Shown here: piece after piece, positions 21,590-34,000 of the stretch
Layout: each line of letters begins with the position of its first letter
Numbering within the stretch: the stretch's first letter is position 1
Source of the DNA: Paramacrobiotus metropolitanus
Lineage: Eukaryota; Tardigrada; Eutardigrada; Parachela; Macrobiotidae
Assembly (NCBI RefSeq): GCF_019649055.1
Contig: NW_026570319.1
Span: forward strand, 124,001-188,000
DNA length: 64,000 nt
Direction of reading: 5' to 3'
The notes under the pieces: generated by a model
What the model was told of the DNA's origin: nothing
Databases searched by the model: none
The model's input: only the letters and a program-made list of their open reading frames with translations
Program-made: the position numbers and the translations under genes

Positions 21590-22550
21590 TCAGACAACTG
21601 CAGGCCTGTTTAGCTGCAATATGATGCTTTTCATCTGTACAGTACAGAGATATTTTCCGACACTCTGGGCAGCGAAAATAATGCGAGGTGTAAAAGTTCT
21701 GTCGCCGCAACTCTTCGATGTTCGCCAAATCAGCACGGACAACTGTACATTTTAGAATAAATGCTTCTTTCCCACGATTATTACATGGGTAATGCGGACA
21801 GCTATTAAAGCAACGCTTATGATACGCGTGATACAACTTATCACAATAGGTGACATCGTCCTCTGTCACCCATGCGTTCATCTGCATTATCCCGCAAGGA
21901 CATGTTGTATGATAATGAAGCGCACACACATGCTCTGGGCAGAAGTACTGCTTATACTTCAATTCTCCCACATAATTCGGAATTCTGGTATACATAGCTA
22001 CCTGCGAAGCCTCAGATGTACATTCCTGGTTTTCACTACGTGCATTGCACTTTAAAGGAGGACCGAACCGCAAAGTTATTACATTCCCATGAGGAGTGAT
22101 ATCATACGCCTCCTGGAAAACGCCGCACGGGCAAGCAGGGGCAGCTAATGCCTGTACACGAAGTCGTTCCGCTACATCAGAGACACCCGGCTCTCGTACA
22201 GTTTTCTGAAGTGCATAAATAGCTAGCAAACCTTCCAACGTCTTCTGACTGTCTTCTGTAAAAACTGCTTGAGATATCGCCGAAATTATTAGCATTGCCA
22301 ACTCATCTGATTCTAGAACAGCTTCCATCTGATTTTTAAAAAGATTATTTTTAAAATCAGAATAATTCAAAATATTCCGAATTACTTGAATTAACTGATC
22401 GTGATTATTGATCTCGTGCACGACGGTTATTTCTATCGTGTCCTCACTTGTCCTGTTCACTTCTCTCACTTGGTTGAAATGAATACGAACGGTTTGATGA
22501 GCTCCGGCCGGTGCGAGCGCCTCCGAAGAAGCTTGACTGTCAGCATCCAT
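21480..22550 (-). CDS. Cys/His-rich protein of the LTR element, unknown
   Basis: A 356-residue frame starts with ATG at 22550. The first 130 residues are helical and acidic (HEINNHDQLIQVIRNIL). The rest has repeated cysteine-histidine clusters (CPCGVF, CPEHVCALHYHTTCPCG, CFNSCPHYPC, CPECRKISLYC), so several zinc ions are probably bound. The layout is RING-like in places but not a textbook RING. A minus-strand TATA run lies about 50 bases upstream. It overlaps the start of the envelope region. No known family recognised. It is an extra gene for a Ty3/gypsy element. Confidence 0.5.
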   Translation of the reverse strand: MDADSQASSEALAPAGAHQTVRIHFNQVREVNRTSEDTIEITVVHEINNHDQLIQVIRNILNYSDFKNNLFKNQMEAVLESDELAMLIISAISQAVFTEDSQKTLEGLLAIYALQKTVREPGVSDVAERLRVQALAAPACPCGVFQEAYDITPHGNVITLRFGPPLKCNARSENQECTSEASQVAMYTRIPNYVGELKYKQYFCPEHVCALHYHTTCPCGIMQMNAWVTEDDVTYCDKLYHAYHKRCFNSCPHYPCNNRGKEAFILKCTVVRADLANIEELRRQNFYTSHYFRCPECRKISLYCTDEKHHIAAKQACSCLNDREGKFVELPVQEQRAIARLAVLVSHTSVCMSDRL

Positions 22551-22596
22551 GTTCTACAATATTTGTTATCAATGTTACTGATCCTGCATCATGCTG

Positions 22597-22611
22597 CATA
22601 TATATAGATAG
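22597..22611 (-). promoter_or_regulatory. Internal TATA-like box of the LTR element
   Basis: Minus strand CTATATATATGCAGC, about 50 bases before the ATG of the Cys-rich frame. It could give a separate transcript for the 3' genes. Confidence 0.35.
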
Positions 22612-24350
22612 CCCGTCACCGGAAGAAAAAACTACTACAAACGATTATAAGTCCGTCACCAAAATAAATGACAGCAGCATGCAATTTTTTTTTATTTACG
22701 CTTTGTACTGTGTTACTGAATAATTTTGTTTCTACAAATACACGAAGTTGTTTTATCACTGCCAAAAACTACCGGTCTGACATGTCCTCACCGAAATATT
22801 ATATTTCTACTGGCTGTATGGAACCAGTCACTACCGGCTATGAAGTTTGGCAAATTCAAACGTGCAATCGCATACGATGCCCGCCATGGGGTATTGTCGA
22901 AGAGCGCAGCAGCTGCGCGGCAACGGTCGGCTGCTTCCACCGCGCTGCGCATGCTGGTTGGCTGGAAAGTATAGCACTGTCGTTCCGGCTGACTTCACAG
23001 CATGCCCCACGGTATAACAATCACAGCCCTACAGGCACGGTGCCATACACTACAGTATTTCTGTATTAGCCGCCGATAAACTTCGCCTTTTAGTCAACCA
23101 CTCCATGTACCGCAGCACGACTTCGCCAGCAGTTTCATTTTTATTTTTGCTTTCTGCAAGGAATTCGTGTCTGTAGACTCAAAACCGAACCCTGGTTTTT
23201 GACGATGTCGGCATGAAGATACGTCATTGACTATCAGGGTTTCGGGCATCCCCCACTTGCAGCCCGTCTGTCATGGACTCTTGCGAAGGGGTAGCGAGTT
23301 TACTGGGCACCGCGCGACGGTGTTCCTGCCATCCCGAGTATAGAAATTGCCAGTCAAGCTGCGCCCCGGCGCCATTAGCTTGGCTTTTCATACTGGCAGT
23401 CGTTTTCCTGGGCAGTTACTAGTGTTGACAACGAGTTTTGCGGACTCTTATACCTGGTACAGAAGTTAGTACAGCTTTGCTCTACACTTCTAGCACTTTT
23501 GTGCACAGGGATAAGATAACCTGAACTCGGACAAAACACGACGCCGACACGTTTGTCACGTCAACACTAGGCACATAACTGTCAGTGATAAATACTTCAA
23601 AATCTAGTATATATTCTCTGTTAACGGTCCAAGCATATTACGACACCAAGGACGGCTCCTTTATTGTGTCGAAACACTCCACGAAGAAAAGCTCTCATTC
23701 GGTTTGTACTCGATTGACTGTTCGGAATGTTATTTACCGTTTGCATAATGGTGTTTATACCGTAACATTTCGAAATTCATCTTATGTATATTGGTAAGTA
23801 CTTGCCTTCGTATCAACGATGTAATGTACCTTCTGGTTCATACTTTTAATCAGCCGGCTTTATAATACGTTTGATACGGGTATCTTACTCACGCTTGGCA
23901 TTGTGAATTCAAGTACAGTAACATATAACATAAACTCAGTAAACTTGAATTGAGTAAACAGATAACTATGTACTGTACATGTTATGCAGTCGCAGATAGG
24001 TATTACATGGCGTACTTATACACCAACACCTGCTTACAGTCTTTCATTTAATTTGCTAGTACTTAGTTTATTGGACAATGTCATGCGTCGATAGATTAAC
24101 TAGTTCCTATACTGAGGCGATCAAGAATTCTCAATCGAACAACAACGTTTTATTCTAGGTATTGTATATGGGACTAGTTTCAGCGCTGTATTTATATACT
24201 GGACTGAATAAGCTTTGTATAATGGTAAGTACGGACAGTGTACCTTGCAGATTGGACACCATACGGTTTTAGCACACTGCTCATGGAAAGCCGTATTTCT
24301 CCACTCTTTTTACATTCCTTCGCGGTCTAGATAACTCAGCCTCAGGTTGA
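22612..24350. other. Long spacer between pol and the 3' genes of the LTR element
   Basis: About 1.7 kb with no supported coding region on either strand. Only short chance frames are present. Confidence 0.35.
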
Positions 24351-25720
24351 TTTTTTAGTAGTGTAGCATTCTTTTGAGCTGGTATTTCTGCCTCATCAAA
24401 TAAACCACGCACTGCTGAATCGTTCTCTTCAGTATTGACAACTGGCTCTAATAACTCCGGATCACTTTTCTCATTTTCATCCCGGAGTGAAATAGTTTTA
24501 GCTTTTCAATGTGAGCTATAAATGTTTTTTTCTTTTGTTACCAAGTTGTTGTAATTCATAATTCACATCGGAAATTTTATTTACAATTTTAAACGGACCT
24601 TTCCATTTAGCAATAAGTTTGTGTGCCACGCCTTTACCGGTACACGCTTATTTATTAATACTAAATCACCTATGTCCAAAGACTGATCTGATCGTTTACT
24701 GTTAAAGCGCATAACTTCATGTTCATATAAGTCATTCGACCTGATTTGAGCAATCTCCCGGGCTTTACTATCCAGTCCTGTTTCAGATCTATGTAGTCTT
24801 TCAAGTTTTCTAGATCTTCTACTGAATTATAGTTTAACGCTATGTCCAACGGTGACTGAGGTGATCGCCCATAAACGAGCTCAAACGGCGTATATTTTGA
24901 AGTTTCATTTCTAGACGTGTTCATGATAAATTCTATAGGTGCCACCAAACGGTCCCAGTTTTTTTGATTGTCACTAACATAATGAGACAGAATTTGTTTG
25001 AAAGTTTTGACAGCTCTCTCTGCTAAGCCATTGCTCTGATGGTGAGCGGTCGTGCATAGCATATGGTTTATACCAAATAACTTAAAAATTTCTTGAGTGA
25101 GGGATCCTGTAAAACAGGTACCTCTGTCAGTTACCACTTCCCGCACAGCACCGTGTACTAACAATATTTTCTCGACGACAAAATGAGCAACATGAGCCGC
25201 TGTCGCAGCTGGTATAGCCCTCAGCATGACAAACTTTGTGACCTGTTCTACGGCTAACACTAAATACACGTTTCTACGTTTCGTTATGGGAAACGGCCCT
25301 GCGAGGTCAATGTGGACCCGCTGGAAAGGCCCTGCAATATCCATGGGCTGAAGATACCCTTTCAACTTGCCTGTTGGGTCTTTTATTGCCTGGCAGCCCG
25401 GACAAGAAGCTACATACCTAGCTACTTGTTCTAGGCAACCCGGCCAATAAAACTTATTTTTATTTTGTCGTATGTTCTACTAATACCCAAGTGGCCTCCC
25501 CCAATACTACTGTCATGAGCTTGACGAAGAATATCACGTTGAATGCTTAGAGGAGCAACTAACAACAACACTTGAGTGCTTTCTCTTATAACACGCCGGT
25601 GTAAGACTCCGTTTTTAAGTACGTAATGCAAAATCTTTTCCCGATACACTAATGACGTGGGATCACCCTGTAGAATATCGATCAGTTTTTACAGTACATG
25701 TCTTTTTGTTGCAGTGCTTT
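24350..25720 (-). CDS. Ty3/gypsy integrase region
   Basis: Minus strand, in order: an H-H-C-C zinc region (AHDSSIGGGHLGISRTYDKIK), then the rve core with VHIDLAGPFP (first Asp), VVTDRGTCF (second Asp) and HHQSNGLAERAVKTFKQ (Glu). The core is followed by NTSRNETSKYTPFELVYGR and a GPY/F-type C-terminal segment (PFKIVNKISDVNYEL). The enzyme inserts the reverse-transcribed DNA. This is the classic Ty3/gypsy order with integrase after RNase H. Confidence 0.85.
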
Positions 25721-27240
25721 TATGTCATATTCCTCTCGAAGAAAAAAGCATCTACAGGATGTCTTGACAGACAATCTGCTACTACATTTTCTTTTCCCTT
25801 ACGGTATTTAACTTCGAACTGATATGGTGCTAGTCTGAGTAGCCATCTGGCTAACCTTCCGTTTAAATCTTTTGCTTTAATTAAGTAACCGATTGCTGAG
25901 CAGTCCGTTATCACTGTAAACGGGAGACCGCCTGCTAAGTAAGTATGAAACTTTTCAATAGCATATACGATCGCTAGCAGCTCTAAATGCGTGGCGGCAT
26001 AATTCCTTTCACACTTGCTGAGAGTTCTGCTACCATAAGCAATTACTTTAAGGGTACCTTCTTGTAGCTGCATTAGTACCGCACCCAATCCCACGCAACT
26101 TGCGTCCGTATGCAGCTCTAGAGGCAACGTAGGGTTGAAAAAGGCTAATATTGGTGCTTGCACTAATCGATTTTTAAGAGCCTCAAAAGCTGCTAACGCG
26201 CTTTCACCAATAACAAATTTTTCGTCTTTACATAAGAGCCGCGTTAACGGGTCGGCAATAGTGGCATAATCCTGTATAAATCTACGGTAATAACCGGTTA
26301 GACCTAGAAAGCTTTTGAGTTTTCGAACAGTATTAGGAACCTGCAACTCCTTAATAGCTTTTACCCTGTCCGTGTTTGGCTTTATACCGTCGCCGGAGAT
26401 TTCATGACCTAGAAAATTTAACCTAAAATATCCAAATGAGCATTTTTCTATCTTCAGTTTCATTCCTGCCACCGCAACGCGCTTTATTACTTCCTCCAAA
26501 TGCTCAAAATGATTTTCCAGTTGTTCATCATATATCGTAAAGTCATCAAAATAGGGTAAGACAAAACTTCCCGCTATATCCGCAAACATGGCGTCAACGA
26601 CGCGTGCAAAGGTGCCGGAGCCCCTTGTAGACCAAAAGGCATTCGTTTGAACTGGAATACCCCGCCTTCCGGTCCAGGAACCCGAAAGCGGTTTTGGTCT
26701 GTCTTCTTGTTTTACCAGAATGTTCCAATAACCACTGCATAAGTCAAGTCCAGAAAAAACTTTAGCCCCTAACAATTTGTCAAATAAAGACTGGGCATTT
26801 GGAACTGGATACTTGCATGGTTTCGTTATTGAATTTAACGGTTTATAATTAATTGCCATCCGCCAACTCAGTGGCTGGCCCGGTACTGGTTTTTTCTTAA
26901 CCAGTACTATGTTGGAGCTCCACTCTGAATTAGATGGCTCCACTACATCCAACTTCAACATTTCTTTTACCTGTTTGGTAATTTCGGCTAGTTCCCAATT
27001 AGAATACCCCCTTACAGGAGATGTTACTGGTAGACTATTTCCTGTGTCAATTTCATGAAATATATTAAGCTTGCAGCAGCCCAAAGTGTCTTCCCCAATT
27101 GGAAGAACAGAGCGATATTTATTAAGAATCGACTTAATTCGCTGTTGTTGCTTCTCGGTCAATTCATTATTAATATTAACCACCTGCCATACCCTGGCAT
27201 CTGATTTGGGCTCGTCACCGTTATCGACCGGCCAATACAT
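25720..27240 (-). CDS. Ty3/gypsy reverse transcriptase and RNase H
   Basis: A 506-residue stretch. The RT part shows SEWSSNIVLVKKK, MAINYKPLNSIT, FSGLDLCSGYWNI and the active-site block VLPYFDDFTIY (FDD variant of YxDD), then KCSFGYFRLNFLGHEIS and LKSFLGLTGYYRRFI. The RNase H part shows LELHTDASCVGLGAVLMQ, ERNYAATHLELLAIVYAI and FTVITDCSAI, ending with RKGKENVVADCLSRHP. All are diagnostic of Ty3/gypsy pol. Confidence 0.93.
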   Translation of the reverse strand: MYWPVDNGDEPKSDARVWQVVNINNELTEKQQQRIKSILNKYRSVLPIGEDTLGCCKLNIFHEIDTGNSLPVTSPVRGYSNWELAEITKQVKEMLKLDVVEPSNSEWSSNIVLVKKKPVPGQPLSWRMAINYKPLNSITKPCKYPVPNAQSLFDKLLGAKVFSGLDLCSGYWNILVKQEDRPKPLSGSWTGRRGIPVQTNAFWSTRGSGTFARVVDAMFADIAGSFVLPYFDDFTIYDEQLENHFEHLEEVIKRVAVAGMKLKIEKCSFGYFRLNFLGHEISGDGIKPNTDRVKAIKELQVPNTVRKLKSFLGLTGYYRRFIQDYATIADPLTRLLCKDEKFVIGESALAAFEALKNRLVQAPILAFFNPTLPLELHTDASCVGLGAVLMQLQEGTLKVIAYGSRTLSKCERNYAATHLELLAIVYAIEKFHTYLAGGLPFTVITDCSAIGYLIKAKDLNGRLARWLLRLAPYQFEVKYRKGKENVVADCLSRHPVDAFFFERNMT

Positions 27241-27334
27241 CTCGGGTTTATCTTCCTCTTCGTTCAGGTTTTCATCAAATTTTATTAATTCCTTTGATTC
27301 CGTTCTTTATTCCCTTCAGTAACTTTATTGTCAG

Positions 27335-27960
27335 TTACTTCAACCATTTGGATTTCTTTGACTTTGCTGGCTTTTCCGGTACCTCCTGACAAAGATCAAT
27401 CACAGGCGTCCCCATGATAAATCTGTCTTGAGAACTAGTGGCACTAGATATTATCTGGTTGACAGGCGTCCCCATCCACCAGTTTCTTACCACATCGTCC
27501 TTTGAAGGTCCAATCGTGGTTACTAAACCATTAAGGTCACTTAAAAAATTTTTATTTAAATCTTGTGAAATAATATTAGTTGGGTCTTCTGCGTTGACGA
27601 TAATTGCCCGATCGAAGCACACCCAAAAAGGCGTTGTTGACAAAAAGTCAACACCCAGTAAAAGGTCATGCGGAAAGCTATCCAATACCACACATCGACC
27701 AACAAATTCACATCCTAACATATTGATTACCAACTCACACTTTTTTTGTAGCCGATAACACGGCTCCGTTTACCATTTTCAGCGCAGGGCCTCGCTGTCA
27801 ACAGTATCTATCTCATTTTTGCTAACAAATTCGCCGCTAACTACTGAAATGCTGCTACCGGTATCAATAACAGCCTCTGCTACTATATTAGCATTTACTT
27901 TAACATTACAACATACGACACCTCGCAGTAAGTAAATGGGCAAAAAATCGTCCTCGCGCC
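27335..27960 (-). CDS. Retroviral-type aspartic protease region
   Basis: Minus strand: an active-site segment AEAVIDTGSSISVVSGEF near 27880, then the flap/C-terminal part with LLLGVDFLSTTPF near 27660. It processes Gag-Pol. It lies between gag and RT as expected. Confidence 0.75.
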
Positions 27961-27987
27961 AACTGCCTGCCCCCCAATTGGGCGCTT

Positions 27988-29473
27988 CTAGTTTAACGGA
28001 ACTTGTGCCGAACTAGCCGGCACATTAGTCTGAGTAGGTTGCGGCTGTATATCCTGCACATATTGGATAGGTAAAGCCGGTCTATTCATTGTTGGTCGTG
28101 CCGATTGCTCATACGACATTGGCATATACCTTGGCTGTTGGTACGAATAAAAGGGTGGCTGATTTCCATATCTACCCTGCTGTCCCCACTGAGGCCTCGG
28201 TCTATAATTATGTTGAAAACTGTTACCCGCCATAAATTGCCTGTTTACAGTATTATTCATTCTGCAATTTCTCATTAAATGCCCCTGCCTTCCGCAAAGA
28301 TAACAAGACCTTTGGTCAAATACAGCTCTGCTATTGCCGAAGTCATTACGGTTTGGTCCATTACCTCTGCGACCAAAATTATTGTTTCTAGGTTCGAACC
28401 GTTCCTGTACCGGTCGCCTATCCTCTAGTCGCTTATTCATGTCACTGAGTTCTTGGCCCATGCGATTCACTTTGCCGCCAGTTGACTGTTATCTTCTTGA
28501 GACTGAAAGTAAATCTCGTTTTTACCACTGCTTTGCAAAGATTTTTCCAGCTTATTAGTAAAATTCTTATCAGCAACTGACAAATATTGCTGTTTTCTTT
28601 TGACGTCCTTTAATTTTTCAATAAATTCATCTACAGTGTCCGGCTTATTCTCAATTACTGCAGCTTTAAGCTCTGGTGGAAGATGTTCGAAAATCACTCG
28701 AACTTTCTCCTGCTCAGTAGCTGTAGGATTGGTAATGTTTATATAATCCAGAATTTCAAAAATATAACCCAAAGGGTTTTTGGTTGGGTTTTTAGAAATA
28801 TCCAACTTTTGTAAATCTAGATCGTATGCGCTTTTTCCAAATGCTTTGATGAATTCTGATTTCATATCATTCCAACTTCGCAGTTTATTTTTATTAGTGG
28901 TAAACCACTTTATAGCATCTTTGTTCAAGCACATCGGAAATATTTCCTTAAACTTGTCATCATCCCATTCTAAGTATTCTCCAAATAGATTATACTTAAT
29001 TAGGAATTCTTCTGCAGATTCGTGGGATTGACCCGAGAATGTAGGTAAATCTTTTAGATGAAACTTTTTCTCCACATCTTTGGGCTCTAATTTTACTAAA
29101 GCATCCGCCAATTTTTTTACCGCCTCTGCATCCATTTTAATTTTGTACGTCTCTATTTCACCGTTTAATGCTTCTTCATTAGCCTTATTATCCGCCACAT
29201 TAACTACATCTATCTTTCGCAGCTGAAAATCTTGAGTTTGCAAATTAAAAAATCTGATTGAGCATCCAGAAAAGTGCTATTTAAATCTTTTGTGTCCGAT
29301 TTAGAAGAACTTGCTGGTTCAGATGTGCTTCCTGGTTTAATCTTATTCTTTCTCTTAATAGCTGCTTCAGATTTATCAATAAGTTCTCTGTGACTTACGT
29401 GTGTTAAAGGCGCTATCTTTCTTGTATCTGGCATAGCCTTTGATAATACACATTGTATCTTCGATATCAGCAA
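27988..29473 (-). CDS. Gag region with zinc knuckle
   Basis: The minus strand starts with a Lys/Ser-rich segment. A capsid-like helical domain follows (FSGQSHESAEEFLIKYNLF, WFTTNKNKLRSWNDMKSEF, PLGYIFEILDYINITNP), matching the retrotransposon Gag family. The C-terminal nucleocapsid part is Asn/Gln/Arg-rich with one CCHC knuckle, CYLCGRQGHLMRNC, near 28290. Gag packages the RNA genome. It is spread over adjacent frames. Confidence 0.85.
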
Positions 29474-29723
29474 ATAGAAGAGAAATTATTTATAAGACTA
29501 TTTACTGACTTGTAATCAGCATTGTAATTAATTAGTCTTGCCGCAACTTAATTTCCGCCGCTGTTTTCATGATCTCCATAATTACTCTTTTTTTTTTAAA
29601 ATCGGAATCACAAAAGCTGTTGACAAATACGAAATATGCCGGTCAAGATCATGGTTACGAAAGCAATTAAAAATGCCACAGTTTCAAGAATAATATTCAT
29701 GATTGAGACAGAACTTCTAAACG

Positions 29724-29948
29724 TTATGCCTGCATGACTTCCTGATTCAGTGGATACATTGTTCTTACTGTTCCATCTGAACTGACAACTTCTACTCTAC
29801 TCACACACGAAAAATATGCACACACACTGCTCACATAACGCACTAACTGTTGCGGTCCGTTGCAGCTCACTTCAGTTTCTATCTTATCACGCCACTCGCC
29901 GTTATTAAGAAAAAACCTCAATTTGTACAGCACTCGCTGGCGTGCCAT
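29724..29948 (-). CDS. Small 5' frame of the LTR element before gag
   Basis: A 74-residue frame with ATG, evenly mixed composition and three Cys (SVCAYFSCVSRVEVVSSDG). It lies between the 5' LTR and gag. It could be a real leader protein or chance. No family recognised. Confidence 0.3.
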   Translation of the reverse strand: MARQRVLYKLRFFLNNGEWRDKIETEVSCNGPQQLVRYVSSVCAYFSCVSRVEVVSSDGTVRTMYPLNQEVMQA

Positions 29949-30403
29949 TGAATGTCACGTAAAACCAAAGATAAAAGTGAGAATCTTCATGCAGAAAATA
30001 AAGCAACATGCAAAACAACACGACCCGGCTCCCCTCACAGACAGAATGACTCATTTGACTCCGAAACGTGAGAGCATGCTGGCTAGACGACAAGTATTGA
30101 TTTCTGACTTACACCATCCATCATGGCTGACGCTTTTCTTCAAACAAAGAACCCAACTTGTTTGCTTTGCTGCGATCCAAACCGAGACCGTCACACTGAG
30201 AAAACCCAGTGGTCAACCGAATCTCGCTCGCTGACGTGTGGAAACAACCCGGTCCGACGTACGGTGGTATCCAACCGAACACCAATGTGCAACAATATGG
30301 CAAAGGTCACCCACAAAACATTGAATCACGTCGAATTAAAACAAATAAAATTTGCGACTCTAGCAAGGAACCATGCCACAACTTCACCACCAAATGCCCT
30401 CCA
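29949..30403 (-). other. 5' leader of the LTR element with a primer-binding-site-like start
   Basis: Directly after the 5' LTR on the minus strand comes TGGAGGGCATTTGG, which begins with TGG as a tRNA primer-binding site should. The rest of the leader holds no supported gene. I cannot name the tRNA. Confidence 0.45.
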
Positions 30404-31004
30404 TGTCAGATAGCGTAAAGCTACTGATGGTTTATGGTGGCGAATGACCTTTACTGAATAGCTAACTCAGATGCGACGCTAACCCAATCGACCTGACCAC
30501 GTTGACCTTTATTAGTTAATCAAAACACAGTCATCACTGGACTACTATTAGACTATAGAAAAGCTTCCATAGAAAATATTCCACTATCCAACAGTTGAAA
30601 GGTGATAACTAACTCTCTTCAGACTTGCTCTTCTTCCATCACACTCAACAGTGATCTTTCATGCATTTTACAAAACACACAAATGACACGCCTCTAAAAT
30701 AATATGTACTCATAGACAAAACATTGGACAAGCTTTTATCGACCACTTTTTAGAGATTAAAGTCCACTTAACACGATGTTAATTGGTTGACACTTTCTGG
30801 CCACTTCCTTGGTCTTTTTCCTGTGGTTCTCATAGGACAATCTCAGCACCCATACATATGTACTCCGATTATTGCTGTCTGTTGTCTGTCCACAATGTAC
30901 TTATACAAATCGATAAGGCAATGATTCATACACACTGATCCTTCCGGTAATATCACGATATGACTGTCCATACAAACTGTACTTCAACCAGTCATACTCG
31001 TGAC
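30404..31004 (-). repeat. LTR copy (5' LTR of the minus-strand element)
   Basis: Nearly identical to 17410-18013. It drives transcription of the element on the minus strand. Confidence 0.92.
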
Positions 31005-31007
31005 TGG

Positions 31008-34000
31008 TCTATCAGGTAGTGAGGACCAGCAGGTGCAGCAGCCGCTTGTCTCTACAAGCAAAGATGTGTACCTGTTCTTGTCGGATAACCACTATACAGC
31101 AATAACAAAACCCGCTCGATTTTTTGGTAAAGCTAAGCAATGTCAACACTGCAAAAAGTTCTGCTATAGGCTTGGTGCGGCGCACCACTGTCCGAAAATG
31201 TGTCCGAACTGTCAGCGCCCGGAATGCTTCTTTGAAGTGGAGAAAATCTGCGGCTTGTGTAATCGCGCTTTTCAAAATAAAGTCTGTTTTCTCTTCATCG
31301 CTCCAAGGTGGTGGACATAGGAACGGGAATGACTGACTGTCAAATGAGACAGAAATGCCTGGATTGCGGCCTGATTACCAATGCAAACAAAAGACACGGC
31401 GACAATCCGGTGCATTGTTGTGGTGAATATTTCTGCAGAAATTGTAAGATGGTGGTGGGAAAACTTCACCGCTGTTTTGTACAAGTGCACAAGGCGACAC
31501 CGAAACCTGCACGGCCGTTTTTGTATTGTGATTTTGAAGCGGACATTAGCGGCGATCAGCATGTTCCAATTGCAGCAGCAGCAGTAGATGATCAAGGCAT
31601 CGCAACGTCATTTTGGCCCGAAGGCCGGAATCCAGTTTTGTAGCTGGCTATTTGCTCGCTCCCATCTTAACCATATCGTCATCTTCATAATTTAATGGGA
31701 TACGACGGCAATTTCATTATGCAGTTTCTGCATACAAAGCAAATCTGGCCACAAGTCATTATGCGGGGATTAAAATTTCTCCAGATTTATGTACGAAGGT
31801 TGCTCTGTTATTGCTCTGTTGTTGTTGTTATTGTTGCTTGTTACTTTTACCTAATCCCCCCCCCCCGACTTTAACTTAAATCGTGTGTTAACATTTTAGG
31901 TGCCCAAGTTTAAAATAACATTGCGTGACTCTCTGGCCTTCCTACCGATGAGCCTTAGCGAAATGCCGGCTGCATTTGGATTCCCAGCTGCAAAGGGTGT
32001 TTTCCGTTTCTTTTGCGCGGTCGGAAAACTTCAATTACCGCGGAAAATTCCCGATGAGCAGTACTATCTTAGCTCTCAAATGAAGTCAAAAGAATACGCT
32101 GCCTTTAAAAGTGGTACGATGAGGAAGCTCTTCAGACAAATAAACGTTGGGTTTTGAGAAAGAAATTATCAAATACTGCATTAACGATTGCCGTATTCTA
32201 CGCGATGCTTGTCAGCGTTTTGTACTAGCATGGCGGCATTGTCAGGCGGGTACAACCCACTAGTCGAGTCCGTATCCCTACCCAGCTTCGTGAATACCGT
32301 ATATCGAGCACGCTTCATGCCCGCTGACAGCATCCAGTTTTTTACATATCGTGATCTTCACACGCATCGATCTTATTCTTTGAGAGCCTGGAATGGCTGC
32401 ATTATGTGGCAAAGTCAGAACAAAATCAATACGTCACGCTCGCAACCATCCCGAAGGTGAAAAGCAGATTGGGCGCTTCTTTGTGGATGGGTTTGATGAG
32501 GAGAATAATGTGGTGTGAGTATCACGGGTGCTATTTTCACGGTTGCCCAGCGTGCTATACTAAGGACGCCAAAACATATGGAGGGCAGTCGATGTCACAG
32601 CTGTTTCATTCAACCATGCACAAGCAGAAATGTTTAGAATCACGGGGATTTGTATACCGTTCAATTTGGAGCTGTCAATGGCGCGAGCTCAAGCGGCAGC
32701 AGCAGGAGGCGGTCCAGCAGGCACTAAACGATTTCTGCCATGTGGCACCAATGAATATCAGAGATGCGCTTTTCGGTGGGCGGACTGAAGCTTTTCGATT
32801 GTTGGCTCTGCCAGACTCTTCAAAGGGTGAATATGTATCATACTTGGATAAAAATTCTCTGTACCCTGCTGTGTGTAAACAGAAAAGCTACCCGCTGGGT
32901 ATTCCGGAAAAGATACTCAGTAACTTCAAACCATTAGAAGAGTATTTTGGGATTGCCCACGTGCGCATTTTGCCCCCTGTCAGCTTACATCTGCCTGTTT
33001 TACCCCAGCGGATCAATAACAAATGCTTATTTACGCTTTGTTGGCGCTGCGCCGAGCTGAACAATCAGGATGCCACATGTGGGCACACTGACGAACAGCG
33101 ATGTTTCAATGGGGTGTATACAACACCCGAGTTAACACTGGCCATGTCGTTGATATACTTTAATTAAAATCCATGAGATCTGGCATTATCCGCGACAAGG
33201 GATCTTTTTCCCATTATATCAGTACATTTATGGCCGAGAAAGCGGCTGCCAGCGGTTACCCTGCCGGGTGCATCAGTGACAGTGACAAAAGAGCCTATTT
33301 GCAGCTGCTGTACGATCGCGATGGTGTAGTGGTTGATCCGTCCCGCATGGAAAATAATCCCACTAAGCGCTTGCTTTCCAAGCTCATGCTTAATACGCTC
33401 TGGGGACGTCTGGCAATTAAGGAAAATAAAACACAATTCGAATATGTGAAAGATATGAAACGATTTAATGATCTCTTCTATTCCGGTACTTACAACGTTT
33501 CTTACGTAGACGTTCTGAGCGATGACGTTCTGCAGGTGCAAAGTAGTTTTACTTGCGATGTTGACGGATCAGATCTGCATGCGAATGTAGTCATTGCGAG
33601 CTTTGTGACTAGTTATGCGCGCCTCGAATTGTACGCAGGAATGGCGTATGTGGGAATAGAACGGCTGCTGTATGTCGACACTGATTGCGTAATTGCTTTA
33701 GAGGGACAAAACTTGAAGAGCCTACCTGTTGGCGAGTGTTTGGGAGAATTTAAGTCGGAGATTGGTGAAGACCAAATTATTGTGTTTGTCTGTGGAGGTC
33801 CTAAAATGTATGCCTATCGAACGCGCAAAGGTTCTGAAGTATTTAACCTGAAAGGAATCAGCATAAATCAGGGTAATAAAGATTTGTTTACCGTGGACAC
33901 GCTTGAGAAAATGGTGCGAGATCCCAGACTGGTTAAGCATTCCGTGAACCCATACAAGATATTCCGGATTAAAGGAAAATGGCAGTTAAAATCCAGTGAA

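Larger units (their letters stand above)
17410..31004 (-). mobile_element. Young Ty3/gypsy LTR element with envelope and extra genes, inserted in the Polinton polymerase gene
   Basis: The two LTRs (17410-18013 and 30404-31004) are about 600 bp long and differ at only about four places, so the insertion is very recent. A candidate 5-bp duplication TCTAT flanks it (17405-17409 and 31008-31012). On the minus strand the order is LTR, small frame, gag with a zinc knuckle, protease, reverse transcriptase/RNase H, integrase, a long spacer, a Cys-rich frame, envelope-like frames, a basic frame, LTR. At 13.6 kb it is long for the family. It looks nearly whole, with about two or three possible breaks, some of which may be frameshifts the family uses. 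Confidence 0.92.
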
